Source: Calliopum simillimum
Taxonomy: Eukaryota; Arthropoda; Insecta; Diptera; Lauxaniidae
DNA length: 64,000 bases
Reading direction: 5' to 3'
Assembly (NCBI GenBank): GCA_951812925.1
Contig: OX638369.1
Location: 19,931,329 to 19,995,328 of the forward strand
Shown here: positions 1-11,319 of the stretch, piece by piece
Position numbering within the stretch: position 1 is the first letter of the stretch
How the letters are laid out: every line of letters begins with the position of its first letter
The notes under the pieces: generated by a model
The model's database searches: none
Told to the model about the DNA's origin: nothing
The model's input: only the letters and a program-made list of their open reading frames with translations
Translations under genes and position numbers: made by a program

Positions 1-998
1 AATCGTTTTGAAGTATGTATGTAGTTTATGTACTATCAATAAACAAATACCAATCCTTCAGATAAATCGTTGGTCCATTTATGCCACTTTTCTTACAACT
101 ATAAAACATCATCAATCAACAGTTTCGTTTTAATATGAAAACTCAACAGTTTTAATATTTTCACTAATATATGTATTCCTGTCACTATTTTTAGATGACA
201 ACGAAATTATTATTCTAACAAATTCAAATACTTCAAAGAACTCTTTGTGTCATCACCTCTAACTAGTACTTCTGTCAATAAAACACCACTGGAAGTATGC
301 TTCAAAAATAAGTACAGAGTCTAAGCTAAGTTTTACAGCACTTAATGCACTACTCATCATCAAGTGGAGACTTTTGGGTTTTCCAAAAATTTCAACAACA
401 CCAGCAGCAGCAGCTTTAGCAAATTCAACATCATTCCAAATATCATGACGGCAACATCATCATCATCATCATCTTCAACCCTTTCATATGTTCTCATTTT
501 GTTGGTGGTTCAATTTATTATCCTCCTTACGTTTTGTTTTATTAGCAAAGGGTTGCAAGAGTCATCACTCCCAAAGTATTCCTTTGCTCCTTTACTTTTC
601 TGCACTGCATTTTCATTCTGTTTGTCTTGTCAACGTTGTTTGGAATCTCTTCGTCTGTCCACCGATTGCGCTACTACTACAACTGTGTTTCCTTGTACCT
701 ACATGTTTGCATTTGTGACTTGTGCTTGTTCTTTGGTTAAATTATGTCCCATGCAGACAAACAAATTTTCCGTCATCAACACAGTAAATGTTGCAGTGAT
801 TCCCTAAGCTGCTGAAATATCGAAGAATCCTCCTATATATAGGTCTTTATGTCTGGAATTGGTCTGGATCAGGTCAAAAGTTTTTTTAATCGGTCTTTGA
901 AGTTTTCTTTGCATGTGTTGAGTCAACACACTAAATTTTACGATCCTTAAGTCTGAGGTATATCATGTCTTGTGAAGACTTATTGAGGATGTTAAGGG
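1..998. other. AT-rich non-coding stretch with CAG/CAT runs
   Basis: No recognisable gene. An open frame of 147 codons runs 364-807 on the plus strand, but its N-terminal third is Ser-rich because it reads through CAG/AGC (402-414) and CAT (454-472) triplet runs. The rest is a hydrophobic/Cys-rich mix matching no family I know. I see no splice context, and a second overlapping frame is open too. I treat it as chance. Confidence 0.6.
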
Positions 999-999
999 A

Positions 1000-1311
1000 A
1001 ATATTTTTAACCCTCATCCCTCACAAATGTGTAATTTTTGACCATTTCTCAAATAGATACAAAAATTACCCCTTAAATGGGGGATAATAGATCAATATGT
1101 AACACAGAAATATTTGCTATAAAATTTTACTAATAGTTGCCGCGAAGCCCAAAAAAATCTTCAATATCAATAAAGATCTCACACATTTCATGATAAATCA
1201 ATTTTTTTAATATTTATAATATTAATTTTTTGTAATATTTTATAGCATTATAACCGGTTTTTTGGGAAAAGGGGTCAAACAGGCCCACAAAAACCGGATG
1301 TATTGGGTTAA
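1000..1311 (-). repeat. Diverged copy of a TTAA-ended interspersed repeat
   Basis: Read on the minus strand from 1311, this begins TTAACCCAATACATCCGG and continues with a GGTTTTTGTGGGCC..TTTGACCCC block. The same opening (TTAACCCATTAC..ACCGGTTTTTATGGGTC) occurs at about 46,796 and a more decayed version at about 3,930. Three related copies indicate an interspersed family. The TTAA start is compatible with a piggyBac-like end, but I cannot define the other terminus here. Confidence 0.4.
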
Positions 1312-2668
1312 TGTTTTTAAGAACTGTTCCTTATTTGGTTTTGTTATGACCTTGGGAGAACCTTTTTTCAAAATGTAGTTTTAAAGGTTTACAGTGGGGT
1401 GCAATTCCGAAAATTCGTGTGAATGAGTTTTCGAAAACTGCTGTAAAACTGAAATTATGGGGCATTGAAGAAGCATCTGCAAATCATTTTTTCAATTTGT
1501 CTTCATCAAAAGTTTTAGCTACACTGACATCCATATAATGCAATTTTGTTATTTTATTTATGTTTTGTTTATTTCATTGTTGTTGTTACTGTTGCTGCTG
1601 CTTCTGTTTCTATTGCTATCTGATTTGGAAGCCCGGCAAATGTCCTTTTAGTCCTTGACAGTTTTCGTTCTATATTTCTTAACAACTACGTATGTACTTA
1701 GTTACTTAGTGCACCCGTATGCCCTCAAACTTCCTATTTAGGTTTTTGTACAACCGCACTTCCCTTTCAGTGTTGCATTGTCCACTACTAATGTTGCATA
1801 AATGCAACATAGGCAACCCAACTCATGTTACCATTCTGTTGATGTTTCTTCTTTTTCGTCTTCCTATTGTTGCCATTGCAAACGGGCAAGGGGACGCGCG
1901 GAAGTAGCAACAATTTTATACTTTAGGCATAATTCCAATGCAAATAGACAAGTTTCGCAGAGAGTTTTCCTTCAAACATGATAAACACAAATATCAGGAA
2001 TGAACCCATTCATGTATGAGTGCATGAATTGAATGAACTCAAACGCATACACACGCACACTTCGAATGTTGAATTATGATTTTCTTCTGCAGCAGCAGCA
2101 GCGAGAGCATCATCATTTTAGGCAATATCCATATTGTGTTCTTGATTATGTTTTGGTTCTTGATATGATTCTGTGTCATATTTGGGTCATTATATATATT
2201 TTACTTTGATGTCAAATTCGAAGAAGGCACTCAATTTGGTTTACATGAAAAATATTACGAATGATGACGATTCAATGGCAGCATTTGTTTTTGGCAATCA
2301 CAGCAAAATTTGAACAGAAATGTAAATTTAATATATTGGGATTTTCAAGAGAATTGTTCATAGGTAAACTAGGAATTGAGTTGAAAATTGTGTAGTATTC
2401 GTTTAAATTATGTTTACTGCCGATATTAATATGTTCAAGGAGCAGCTTCATCTTTATTATCAATAATTTATGCATGTTTTGATTCATATGCGATGTAAAA
2501 TGTCTCGGCATGATATGCTTTCAAGCTCTTTTGCCAAAATATACTTAAACTAAAAGTCTTACTATTAAAGAAAAAGTCTTAAATTTTAATTGTTAAGTTA
2601 ATGATGTTATTAGTTGGTCTCCAAAATATGAATATGCTATCCGCTTTTTTGCATCAGGTCAGATTTAC
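1312..2668. other. Non-coding, short triplet runs only
   Basis: No coding signal. GCTGCTGCTTCTG (about 1,592) and a CAGCAGCAGCAGC run (about 2,090) are the only simple repeats. Open frames at 1719-1907 and 2272-2511 are short and match nothing. Confidence 0.6.
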
Positions 2669-2672
2669 TTAA

Positions 2673-2811
2673 CTCTTTAACGACTAGGTCTAAATATGCG
2701 AAAGAATTTTAAAATAAAAATATGACAAAATCGAAGTAATGGGGGTTTATAAAACTTTTATTCAAGCAAATCGGGTTCTGGCAAACATACTTGCCTTTAG
2801 TAGTTAAAGGA
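2673..2811. mobile_element. piggyBac-like MITE, copy A (139 bp)
   Basis: The element begins CTCTTTAACGACTAGGTC and ends AGTAGTTAAAGGA, an imperfect terminal inverted repeat. It is flanked on both sides by TTAA (2669-2672 and 2812-2815). A second copy of exactly the same length (139 bp) lies at 49,696-49,834, with CCCTTTAACGACCAGGTC at its start. A TTAA duplication and a CCYTT-type terminus are the hallmarks of the piggyBac superfamily. There is no coding capacity, so it is non-autonomous. Confidence 0.75.
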
Positions 2812-2989
2812 TTAAAAAAATTTCTATGTAGTCCAAAAAAGTAAGAGTTATACAAAATTTTCAAAAGTAACTAAAGTACCTAAAACTTTATCTTGGAGCG
2901 TCGCGAAGTTTATGTATAGTCTCGAATCATAAAACGGAAATTAGTTCGAAAATTCTAACGAATTTACTAATAAACAACAATGTCTTGTA

Positions 2990-3640
2990 AGAGAACCATC
3001 CTTCTGGAGTTAATTTGATGGGAGAATTATTATACGGGAGAATGACAAAATGTTACAAAAACAATAATATAAAAATAGCAATTATTTTTAAAAAATGTTG
3101 AAACTCATTGTTTATTGATTTAACTATATAAATATAAGTGAATATAAATGCATTGTAATATAAAAAATACTTACAGGGAGATTGACACACACGTGTGATC
3201 TTTATAAAATTTTTAAAATTTGAAAAAAAACGCACTAACACTTATTATCGAAAAAATCAAAACTGACTGAGCTGCAAAATAACAGATTCTTCTCTTACTC
3301 TTCACTTGCAGTTCTCTTTTGTACTTTTTATTTCAAAAATTTACAGTAAAAATAAGAAAATCTTAGAGGAGATAGTCTTAAATAAGGGACCAAAATCAAT
3401 TTAATATAAAAAACATTTTTCGGGGATTTAACACTGAAAAACAGTAACTGAAATATATATACACACAATATATAAATATGTTTTTTAGAAAATAACATAA
3501 TATGCAATAACGGGCAAATTAACTGCACGAAGTAGCGGTTAGGGACAGTAGGGAGAATGACTTTTTAACACTTCATGTTATGATTTCATACTTAAATAGT
3601 TAGAAGTATTTTTTTTTTTTTTTTTTTTTTTTTTTAAGCT
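2990..3640 (+). repeat. GGAGAATGA-containing interspersed repeat, copy 1
   Basis: About 650 bp that aligns by eye over most of its length with 15,117-15,690. Shared blocks include TTTTAAAAAATGTTGAAACT, TTTAACTATATAA / TTTAGTTATATAA, GACTGAGCT, TTTTTTAGAAAATAAC and GCGGTTAGGGA, followed by ATTCTCC-type words and TTATGTTATGATTTCATA. Both copies end in a long poly-T tract (3,610-3,635 here). The poly-T end may be the A-tail of a minus-strand retroposon, but I see no reading frame and no target duplication. Confidence 0.6.
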
Positions 3641-3924
3641 CATATTAAGTATCTGTATATACACTCAATTGTATATTTTTCGGAGAATCACCCAGTTTTA
3701 GAATTTGACAGTATGCTAAATCCCGGCTGAAAAATGCTGGGAATGAGTCGTGGGATATCCCTTTGATTTAACATCAACCATAAATTGTTTTTTTTTTTGT
3801 TCAGACTCTCAAAAATAAGGAATTTTTGAACTTCCCCCACTGTAAGTTGCCAAAAGTACATTATGTATAAAACTTTTTGTTCCAATGTCATAATGAAATC
3901 ACGAAAGAAACAATTTTTTGCAAC
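3641..3924. other. Non-coding linker
   Basis: It contains another GGAGAATCA word (3,681) of the neighbouring repeat type. No gene is visible; the minus frame 3688-3891 is short and unrecognised. Confidence 0.4.
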
Positions 3925-4400
3925 GTCTTAACCCGTTATATCTTTATTATGGATCTTTTTGACTCCTTTTTCCAAAAACTGGACTCTAATAGGTTAAAGT
4001 AGTCTACAAAAACTTTCTACAAAATATTTCACTAAATTTTACCGAAGTCACGAAACATTTAAAATTTAAGAAAATGCGTTAAAAATCCAACTTTAGATTT
4101 TAAATGATTTTCAAAACGCTATCTGGTGGAATATTATTTTTTTTTTTAACACCTAAGCAAAATCTTCTCATTAATATTTTTCTTACGATCCCCATAAAAA
4201 TCGAAGCACATTTTTGATGTATTTTTTATTTCTAATATCACCGGTTTCGTTATAACTCTTAAGCTGGGTTTACAGAAAACCCGACCTGACGCGTCATCAT
4301 ATTCATGTTGAAGAAATCAGGATGTACTAGTAACACTATTGAAACCACTTTTGGTTGTTTTACTGTTGTACAATGTAAGTAGTATGATATGCGACAAAAT
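3925..4400 (+). repeat. Interspersed repeat shared with 46.8 kb
   Basis: Blocks such as TTTTTCCAAAAACTGGACTC, TAAGAAAATGCGTTAAAAA, ATAAAAATCGAAGC and TTTCTAATATCACCGGTTTC recur in the same order at 46,850-47,070. Similarity starts at a TTAACCCGTTA-like opening and fades at TACTGTTGTACA (about 4,370). The copies are well diverged, so the family is old. No open frame persists across both. Confidence 0.6.
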
Positions 4401-5204
4401 AACTATGTTTATTGCTCAAACATAGGTCCTTATTGCACATTTTGCCGGCACATTTAACATTTTTACACCGCGAATTAGGTGATCGTTAATCATACTACGA
4501 ATTTTGATGTATTTCATGTCTCTCTTGGTCACGGGAGAATGATGGAATCTACTTCAAGAATAGACATAATCTATATGTAAGTACATAAGACAAAAATTTG
4601 TCCTACCTTTCATGCTGTGTTCAGAAATGGAGCACGACTTGAACTTTTGTGTGGAAATGTGCATAAAGTAAAAATTATTTTAATATTTTGCCATTACGCA
4701 AGGTGAAATTTTGTGCAAATTTTTAAATATTAAGAACGACAAAATATGCAGTCACACATAGCTGAAAAGAGGATACAGCACAAAGAGAAAGACAAAAAGC
4801 TGACTGACCATTGGACGATTCAAGTAAACATAATATTGCCTCCAAAATTCGAAGAAAATTAGTTATGTATCAGAAAAAAAAAAAGAAATTGTTAATATTT
4901 TGTTCACTGTTCAAAATTACTTCTTAAATTTTTGTAAATACAACGTCCGCCCAATTTGACAACGTTTTTTGGATTTAAAGTAGACATCGACGAGTCGAAG
5001 AGGCATTTATATAAACGCTCGTATTGTCAGATTTTAATTAAAGCAAAAAGCAATGTGATGAAAATCGATTGGCTGGATTTCACCATGATTATGTTCACGT
5101 ACCATATATGGTACGGTGTGCATATAAGGGTTAAGTCAGTGCCAAAAAATGTACCTAATTAATATAATAACGTAATTTTTTTCCTCAAGTGCATACTGAA
5201 TATT
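4401..5204. other. Non-coding stretch
   Basis: Nothing recognised. The plus open frame 4956-5162 (68 codons) has no family resemblance that I can name. One GGGAGAATGATGG word at 4,543 echoes the repeat at 2,990-3,640. Confidence 0.5.
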
Positions 5205-5425
5205 TGACAACCTTCGCAACCTGTCTATTGGGATACAACTCACTGCTCATTTCGCTTAAATTTTATAAAATTGCCACACCCTGTTGACTGCAGCAGCAGC
5301 TCGCACCTTTCAATTAGCTAATTGAATACGCTCGAGGCCATCATTGTACGCAGGGTAATTAAAATGAAATATTATCACAAACGCGGCCTATTAAGTGCAG
5401 TTCACTGCTTTAGACACCCCAGGGA
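5205..5425. promoter_or_regulatory. Candidate conserved non-coding block with homeodomain-type palindrome
   Basis: This stretch is less repetitive and less AT-biased than its surroundings. It contains a perfect 14-bp palindrome CAATTAGCTAATTG (5,311-5,324) with two TAAT/ATTA homeodomain cores, a further GGGTAATTAAAATG (about 5,353) and a CAGCAGCAGC run. Such clustering suggests, but does not show, a cis-regulatory element. TAAT cores are frequent by chance in AT-rich DNA. Confidence 0.2.
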
Positions 5426-6230
5426 TATGTTGCAACGATAGCAGAAATATTTTGAAAAATTAAAAAAGAAATATAAAAAAATTTTAATGTACTTACAAAA
5501 AAAATTAATAAAATTGAGAAGACTTCATAAATTTTTTTTTTTTTTTTGCATTCTATACATTTTCGGCTAAAAGCGGAAAATGTGCAATTTTTTTTTAAGT
5601 TCCAATTAAAGTTTTAAATGACTCGGTGTTATGTGTTTTGGTATTTAATTTAATTTTTTTTTTTTTAGTTTTTTATTGATATTTTTACAATTTGCTATTA
5701 CTTTAAAGATACTTTTTTTGTTTCTACATTTTGTTTTTTAATCCAATGTACATAATGCAATTTGCAATTTCACCCTTAGGTATTTGTAATAAAATTTCTT
5801 TACAATTTGTTGTGGTTAGGATACATCATAAAAAAAGTACGTGCTTTTGTACTTTTTTGTAAAATTAATGTATTTGAAATTGTAAGCGGTGAACAGACTT
5901 CAGAGTATATATCATTCTTTAATTTCATAGAACTCCTCGGCTTAAAATCTCTTGAAATTTTTTTATGGCAAACACAGAGCTCTGCATTACATCTGCTATA
6001 GATCTAAGTAATAGAGTTATAATTTCAATCGATTTCAATTCGATTTTCTCGATTCTTGGATTTTCTACTCAAACGATATCTGAAATGCAATTTTTGGTTT
6101 ATCAAAGTTCACGCTGTGTCATATTCTCATTACAGTTATAGGCGATGTATAAGACAAGATTCGGCTGGGTTTAAGTAGCGCACGGTTCTTCGGAGCGGGG
6201 CTTTATTGATAATTTGCGGAACTCAGATTA
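5426..6230. other. AT-rich non-coding with poly-T tracts
   Basis: Several T-runs (5,532-5,547, 5,655-5,666) and no coding signal. The plus frame 5807-6001 is not recognised. Confidence 0.5.
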
Positions 6231-6440
6231 TTTTTTTTATACTATATCTTATGGGGTTTTTTGAAAAAAAAAAACGCAACATACCAAATCAGATATAGTC
6301 ACTTTGATGTATTTATCGGTGTTGAATCTGAATTCAGTCGCAGAATTGCTCTATCACATAAGGTTTTTGAGATATTCTAACTTAAAAGATCAAAAACACA
6401 ATTTTTGAGGCTATATAGAGAACGCACGATAATGTTTTTA
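6231..6440 (+). repeat. Fragment of the ATATCTTATGG / AATTGCTCTATC repeat
   Basis: TTTTTTATACTATATCTTATGG at 6,231 matches the start of a repeat at about 63,605. AGAATTGCTCTATC..TTTTTGAGATATT..CTATAT (6,341-6,415) matches the arms of the palindrome at 25,032-25,630. This is a truncated copy of one interspersed family. Confidence 0.5.
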
Positions 6441-6470
6441 ACTTTTTTACAAAATATTATAAATAAATTA

Positions 6471-6605
6471 TGAATTGGTCTTGTTTGATTTTCTCTCAAA
6501 AAGTTATGACAATTTTAAGATGACAAATGATATACGAAAATCGTATGTGGTATCATTTTCAAACGATCATAACTTTTTAAGAAAAAATCTTACAAGACCG
6601 AGCAT
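6471..6605. repeat. Imperfect inverted repeat
   Basis: GGTCTTGTTTGATTTTCTCT..AAAAAGTTATGA (from 6,477) is mirrored by TCATAACTTTTTAAG..CTTACAAGACC (to 6,599). The centre is CGAAAATCG near 6,538. This is either a small foldback element or the end of a larger one. No clear target duplication is seen. Confidence 0.45.
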
Positions 6606-7700
6606 ATAAGAGTTTTATATCTAGCTAGACAACGACAGAATAGATGTTTCAGATTATACTTTTCGTCGTCGGCATACCAGCGACATCTGTAAGCATGATT
6701 ACCTACGAGAAAGTAACCTGTGATAACTCCTACAACAGTTTCACATATTTTAAGAGTTAAAGTGAGAATGTAGTCTGTATTATTTTCACGGGAAGTTGGC
6801 CACAAATGTTTAGTTTTTTCGCTACAACATATTTGAGTTAGTTCATTTTAGATAAGCCTCATAAGGAAGGATTTCTGATAAATTATATAACATCATGGTA
6901 CTGTATAAGAAGTGATATGCATAGCGGTTCCCTTTCCACGAAGATGCCTTCTTTTGCCTGTTCATCAGCAATTTTGTTCCCCTCTATACCGCAGTGACTC
7001 GGTAACTAAATAGTTGAGGAATTTTTCAAGCTTTTAAAAGACTTAAGTTCATTTTCCGTCACCATACTAATCGTTTTCACCTCGACTTGAAAGATGCTAC
7101 AGTCTCATGGCAATTTAGACTTTTATTATAGGTGAGAATGAAACCCCAGCTTTCAGAGCTGCCCGTAAATCCAATGAACACGAAGTTCGTTTAACCCAGA
7201 AATCTCTCGATTCTTTGTTTAAAGAGAACTGCATAGCAAGACGAAATATTGGATTACAATAGTCAGTCGATATTTTAAAGCAGGGCCCGAATTCTCTCCA
7301 GCTAAACCCCGCTTTTTTTTAGTTGGAGTGCAGCTTTAAAGACTATTCCTTCCGCACATACTTAAGTCGGTAGGTAGCATGTTAAGTAATATATTTAATG
7401 ATTCTCTGAATTCTCTGATGTAGTTTTTAGAGCACCCGTAATCCTCAAGTACATATTTCGTTAAACTCTTTCTAATGGAGTTAAGAAAGACTCGTTTTTG
7501 AATGCATTCCACTAGAGAAATATTCCATAAAACAACATAAACCTAACATTGCAGCAGAATGTTTTGTGTGTTATCTTAAATTCTAAGCCCAAACTTTCTT
7601 CAACGTTTTCTTTCCAATGCAGTTTTTAATCTAGAATCACTCCTAGAAACATTGCTATTTTTTGATAAATTTATGGTGATTCCTTTGATATGAATGCAAC
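6590..7700 (-). pseudogene. Decayed LINE (I/Jockey-group) ORF2: RT end, RNase H, C-terminus
   Basis: Minus-strand translation in shifting frames gives successive pieces in the right order for a non-LTR retrotransposon ORF2. An RT C-terminal motif FLGVILD..LHWKENVEE sits at about 7,653-7,600. A stretch like the end of an RNase H core (KSLNCHETVASFKSR, then RLVW) follows at about 7,130-7,060. The RNase H block PSHCGIEGNKIADEQAKEG (about 7,000-6,945) holds the GxxGNxxAD signature. A C-terminal GVITGYFLVGNHAYRCR..YADDE..LKHLFCRC segment lies at about 6,740-6,630. Stops and frameshifts separate the pieces, so no product is made. An RNase H domain points to the I, LOA or R1-type clades rather than RTE. 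Assignment rests on motif recall, not a search. Confidence 0.7.
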
Positions 7701-7989
7701 TGAAAGGTGTTTTTTTATATTTTATGGTAAAAAGTAAAACTTTAGTTTCTGATGGACTTATACTGAGGCCTTATGTGGTGCATCATCTGCTTTAGAATTA
7801 GACTAAACCATCTGAAAGTTTGCGATTGAGAATGAACTACGAGATCGATTTTAAAGGTAAGCAGCGCACGCAACTATTATTCCAAAAGTTTCAATTTGAT
7901 CCATGTACCAAAGATTGTTTTAACCGGAATTCTGTTTGCAGTTTGTAGATTTTCTTGTTTCTCAGTTGACTTTTTTTCGGTGTATGACA

Positions 7990-8105
7990 AATGCAAAACC
8001 AACAGGAAGACTTCGCTGGAAAAGGAAATACAAGAATCGGGAAAGTCGTGGCAACAGATCAAAGTCATCGCAAGGGATCGCAACAAATGAAGACGTTTCA
8101 TATTG
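7990..8105 (+). pseudogene. LINE ORF2 C-terminal tail remnant, copy 1
   Basis: Across two frames the plus strand reads PTGRLRWK followed by LEKEIQESGKSWQQIKVIAR, DRNK, a stop replacing Trp, then RRFI. This is the usual C-terminus of several insect non-LTR retrotransposons (GRPRxRWxDxVExDLxxLGxxxWxxxAxDRxxWRxxI). A frameshift after RWK and a TGA for Trp mark it as dead. A sister fragment with the same wording lies at 42,807-42,918. The decayed LINE at 6,590-7,700 is on the opposite strand, so this is a separate insertion. Confidence 0.7.
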
Positions 8106-9038
8106 GCCCTCCTCCTCCATAAATACATAAATACATAAGACAAATGCATAAAAGTATTTGTAAATTTTACTTGAATATAGATACTTCAATAACTTAAGGT
8201 AAGCAAATTAATGAAATTTCTAAGAAATTAAATGCTAATAAACTGACGAAAGAAATAGTTGGTATTATTTAATATAAAAAACCATATTTTAAAATGATGA
8301 CAAATTCACAAATACATATTGCATCATATATTTTTGAAATTCTCCCACCATTCAATTAAAACGAAAAACAATTTAAAAAAAAAATTTTCTAACTAAAACC
8401 CCCATATCGCGCTGTCTGTCAAACAAACTGATTTCTAATTAAATAAACAAAAGAAACAACAACAACAAAAAATACAAAATATTACGCTCGAGATATTCCA
8501 CTGTATTTTATGTAACACATTTGGTATGAGATAAGGTCGCCAAATTAGAAATTTCCAACACGAATGCAGTGAAATATTACTAAATTTTACATACTATGTA
8601 TGTGTAAAATTTTGTTTGTGTGTATATTTTTTCTATTTTTGTGAATAAATTTATAGAAAATCCGAAAACCAACAGTGATACCCTGACTCTGACAACATTT
8701 CCGTAACAACTAATGATCAAACAGACATTTTTTACATGCTGTCAAATTTGTTGAAATAAAGGGTGAACCAGCAGCTGATTTCATTTTGAAATAGTCAGAA
8801 ATAAACGCACGTACGTAGACAATGACTGCTGCAGTTTTTTTGTATGGCCTTCTGATATATCGCTTTGATTATTCTTCAGCTTATGTTAATGATTTTCTCT
8901 CTTTTCATTTTTCTCATTTGCAACACCCTGTAAATGCATTTATTCATCAGGCATTACGTCTGCTCGTTGTTAAAATAACGAAATAAATGCAACTAACGCA
9001 AAACTGAATTTTTGATAATTTTTATTTTAAAATTGATT
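8106..9038. other. Non-coding stretch
   Basis: No gene or clear repeat boundary. It contains a short CATAAATACATAAATACATAA run (8,119-8,139) and scattered single-copy-looking sequence at 8,680-8,960. Confidence 0.5.
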
Positions 9039-9082
9039 GCATGAAAGTTGGATTGTTTGTGCATGAAAGTTGGATTGTTTGA
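9039..9082 (+). repeat. Exact 22-bp tandem duplication
   Basis: GCATGAAAGTTGGATTGTTTG(T/A) occurs twice head to tail immediately before the palindromic MITE. The two copies are identical except for the last base, so the duplication looks recent. Confidence 0.85.
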
Positions 9083-9246
9083 TTTGGCAATCATTGGCCG
9101 TATTCACGATCTTGTTGCATCGTAGCGAATGTAAAATTATTTGAAAAATTTTTTGAAAAATCAATAGAATTTGTTTTTGCAATTTCAAATAATTTTGCAT
9201 TTGTTACGACGCAACAAGATTGTGAATACGGCTATTGATTGCAAAG
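9083..9246. mobile_element. Palindromic MITE with CCGTATTCACGATCTTGTTG arms
   Basis: TTTGGCAATCATTGGCCGTA..TTCACGATCTTGTTGC is mirrored at the right by GCAACAAGATTGTGAATACGGC..TATTGATTGCAAA, and the arms continue inward as AAAATTATTTG / CAAATAATTTT. Arms are about 65-70 bp with a short loop. No coding capacity. Because the palindrome extends into the flanks, the exact ends and target duplication are unclear. Confidence 0.7.
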
Positions 9247-9249
9247 TTT

Positions 9250-10045
9250 CGTTCAACCATCTGATTTTCTTTGAGTTTAACAAAATCGAAAAGCATACCT
9301 TTCTTCTTAGCTTTTTTAACAACCAACCAAAGAGTTATTTTGTTTTTATAAAAACTAGCATTTCCCGTTGTGCGTCGCTACACCTTCTCTTGTACAAAGG
9401 CCAAGGCATTTCCAATTAAATTAAATCAAAGAATGTAAATTTTCCCAATGCAATTTATTTGCCTGCCAAATATCATCTTTGTGCGTTAAATAGTTTTAGA
9501 GATATGACGTTTTTTAAGGACGTGGAATGCCCATTTTTCCTTTTAACATTATTTGTCCCGATACTCTTAATACATATACTAAATCTCATCCATGTCCGTT
9601 AAATATTTTCAGAGATATAATAAATTATTTATTTTGAATACACAAAAAATACGAAAAAAAAAAATTTATAAATTTTTGTTTCCGACATCCAAGATAGACC
9701 CTTGGAGCAAAAAATTTCTTTCCTCTAAAATACCCTTAAAAGTCATGAAACGTGTAGAAAACACGATAAAAACGATATTAAAAATTTTTTTATATTTTTG
9801 GTTACGCCATCCAAGGGGAGGCCCTTGAGTGAAAAAATTTGTTTGAAATTGATCAATCGACCTAACAGTGCGTGCTCAGTTGAAATTCTTGTAGATAGTT
9901 TTTCTTTGAAGCACTGTGGAGAAAAAATCAAAAAAATCCGTCGGGCCGTTTTTAAAAAATCTCATTTTGAAAATTGTACTAAAATTTCCATTAGTAGGGT
10001 ACTATTTATATTTGGGGAACTGGCAACACTAATAATAATAGTCTA
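9250..10045 (+). repeat. Diverged repeat with a ~121-bp tandem pair
   Basis: AAATCTCATCCATGTCCGTTAAATATTTTCAGAGATAT-type wording is repeat-derived and resembles the neighbouring 9,460-9,510 block (GTGCGTTAAATAGTTTTAGAGATATGACG). The motif GACATCCAAGATAGACCCTTGG (about 9,683) recurs as CGCCATCCAAGGGGAGGCCCTTG (about 9,806), giving a spacing near 121 bp. Overlapping open frames on both strands here are by-products of low complexity. Confidence 0.4.
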
Positions 10046-10356
10046 AGAGCCAGCGCTTAGAAACAACTTTGCGTTTCTAAAAGCTGATTTTTTTACATTT
10101 GGTTACAGTAGGGTAAGGGAGGGAAATATGGACCACCAATCTTTCTTTTTTAAATTAAACTCAAAAAACATAAAACAAAACAATTAATTTTACGTCATTT
10201 GTTAAAGGAAACAATTTACCTTTATTGTGATTCAGTTTTAGTTAAATATCTCATCAGGATAAAGAATAAAAATTAAAAAACTGAAAATACTCAAAATGAA
10301 GATAAAAAAAAAGTGTAGTGTTATATAGACTATGTAGTCCATATTGCCCCACATGT

Positions 10357-10615
10357 TTATTTGGTACAGAAGTTGCATATAAAAATGTCACTTCCACATT
10401 CTGAACATTTTTCACGACTCCAAGAACGCCAGATTACAGATTCAACCCAAAATTCGCCACGGCGATCTTCTAAGTAATGGGTATTACATTATATGCATTT
10501 TTCATCTTCTTTTCCTTTGTAGTTTACCAATTACAAATAATGACCATCAGACTCGTCATGAAAACTGCAGCTAGATTCTCCACTCAGAGAAGATGATAAA
10601 AACATTTGTTTTTGA
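10357..10615 (-). pseudogene. pogo-like transposase C-terminal zinc-finger remnant
   Basis: One minus-strand frame reads SSSLSGESSCSFHDESDGHY, then after a stop LVNYKGKEDEKCI, a further stop, and CNTHYLEDRRGEFWVESVIW, RSWSREKCSECGSDIFICNF, CTK, ending at a TAA (10,357-10,359). The C..C..Y..GE.WV.C..C..W.H..C....C..C layout is the PHD-like finger at the C-terminus of many pogo/jerky-type transposases. Several ligands are mutated (C to stop-adjacent, C to S/W, H to R). GGACCACC..ATATTACCC words on both sides (10,127 and 10,633) may be the element's inverted termini. It is clearly non-functional. Family assignment is from motif memory. Confidence 0.55.
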
Positions 10616-10789
10616 GGCTTTTTTCTTTGGTGGTCCATATTACCCGCAGCACGTTTTGCAGAAATAAATTGGTATTTATCAATAACTCTTGTGGTTAATG
10701 AACTAATTTGTGCTATTCAATTATAAATGGTATTCACTAACTTTATATAATTAATGAAAATTTTTTTCTGAAAAATTTTAAAAAAATAA

Positions 10790-11052
10790 CGTTTTTTACT
10801 CAAGAGGGAGGCATCTTACGAAAAGCTGCACATGGCATAAAATGCTCAGAATCATCCAAAGAACAAGTGTGATTTTTTTTGGAACTTTTTTTTTAAAAAT
10901 TTTTAACGTCATAAATTCTTTAGAAAAAAAAAAAAAAAATTAAAAAAAAAATCACACGTATTCCTTGAACGATTCTAAGCATTTTATGCACACTTTCTTC
11001 GTAAGTTGCCTCCCTCTTGAGTAAAAAAAGCGTTTTTCCTTTCACGGGGCTG
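10790..11052. repeat. Hairpin module shared with the hAT-like foldbacks
   Basis: CGTTTTTTACTCAAGAGGGA..GGCATCTTACGAAAAG..GGCATAAAATGCTCAGAATC is mirrored by GATTCTAAGCATTTTATGC..GTAAGTTGCCTCCCTCTTGAG..CGTTTTTCCTTTCACGGGGC. The same arms, better preserved, sit at 17,397-17,683 and (left arm only) at 42,011-42,120. Its host element here has different outer ends, so the module seems to move or be captured independently. Confidence 0.7.
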
Positions 11053-11319
11053 TTAACCAGCTTTGTTCTAACGTTTAACTGACTGACCGACAAAATTGTT
11101 TTTTATATCCATTATATGTACAATCTGTATAACAATTTTCAGCCTTTAGAAATTGATTGGATCACCATCGAAATCATAACATGTTTGAGACCATATATCA
11201 GCCACCTATTCTACAGTTCGCTTGACTGACCGACAGTTTATGTGTGTACACAATTACTATAACCAACTGTAACAAAACCAGCTTTTAGAAACGCAAAGTG
11301 ATTTTTAAGCGCTGGCTCT

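Larger units (their letters stand above)
10046..11319. mobile_element. Composite inverted-repeat element, about 1.27 kb
   Basis: The left end AGAGCCAGCGCTTAGAAACA..CTTTGCGTTTCTAAAAGCTG is mirrored at the right end (..CAGCTTTTAGAAACGCAAAG..TAAGCGCTGGCTCT). Arms match for about 65-70 bp, to GGTTACAGTA / GGTTATAGTA. Inside are a pogo-like transposase remnant (10,357-10,615) and a hairpin module (10,790-11,052) whose arms match those inside the hAT-like element at 16,902. The flanks ATAGTCTA and CCGGCTAT do not form an obvious duplication. The superfamily is therefore open; it may be a nest of two or three insertions. Confidence 0.6.

Noticed and set aside
364..807. 147-codon Ser-rich open frame as a gene
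   Set aside because: The frame is extended by CAG/CAT triplet repeats, has no known domain, and overlaps another open frame. Nothing supports expression.
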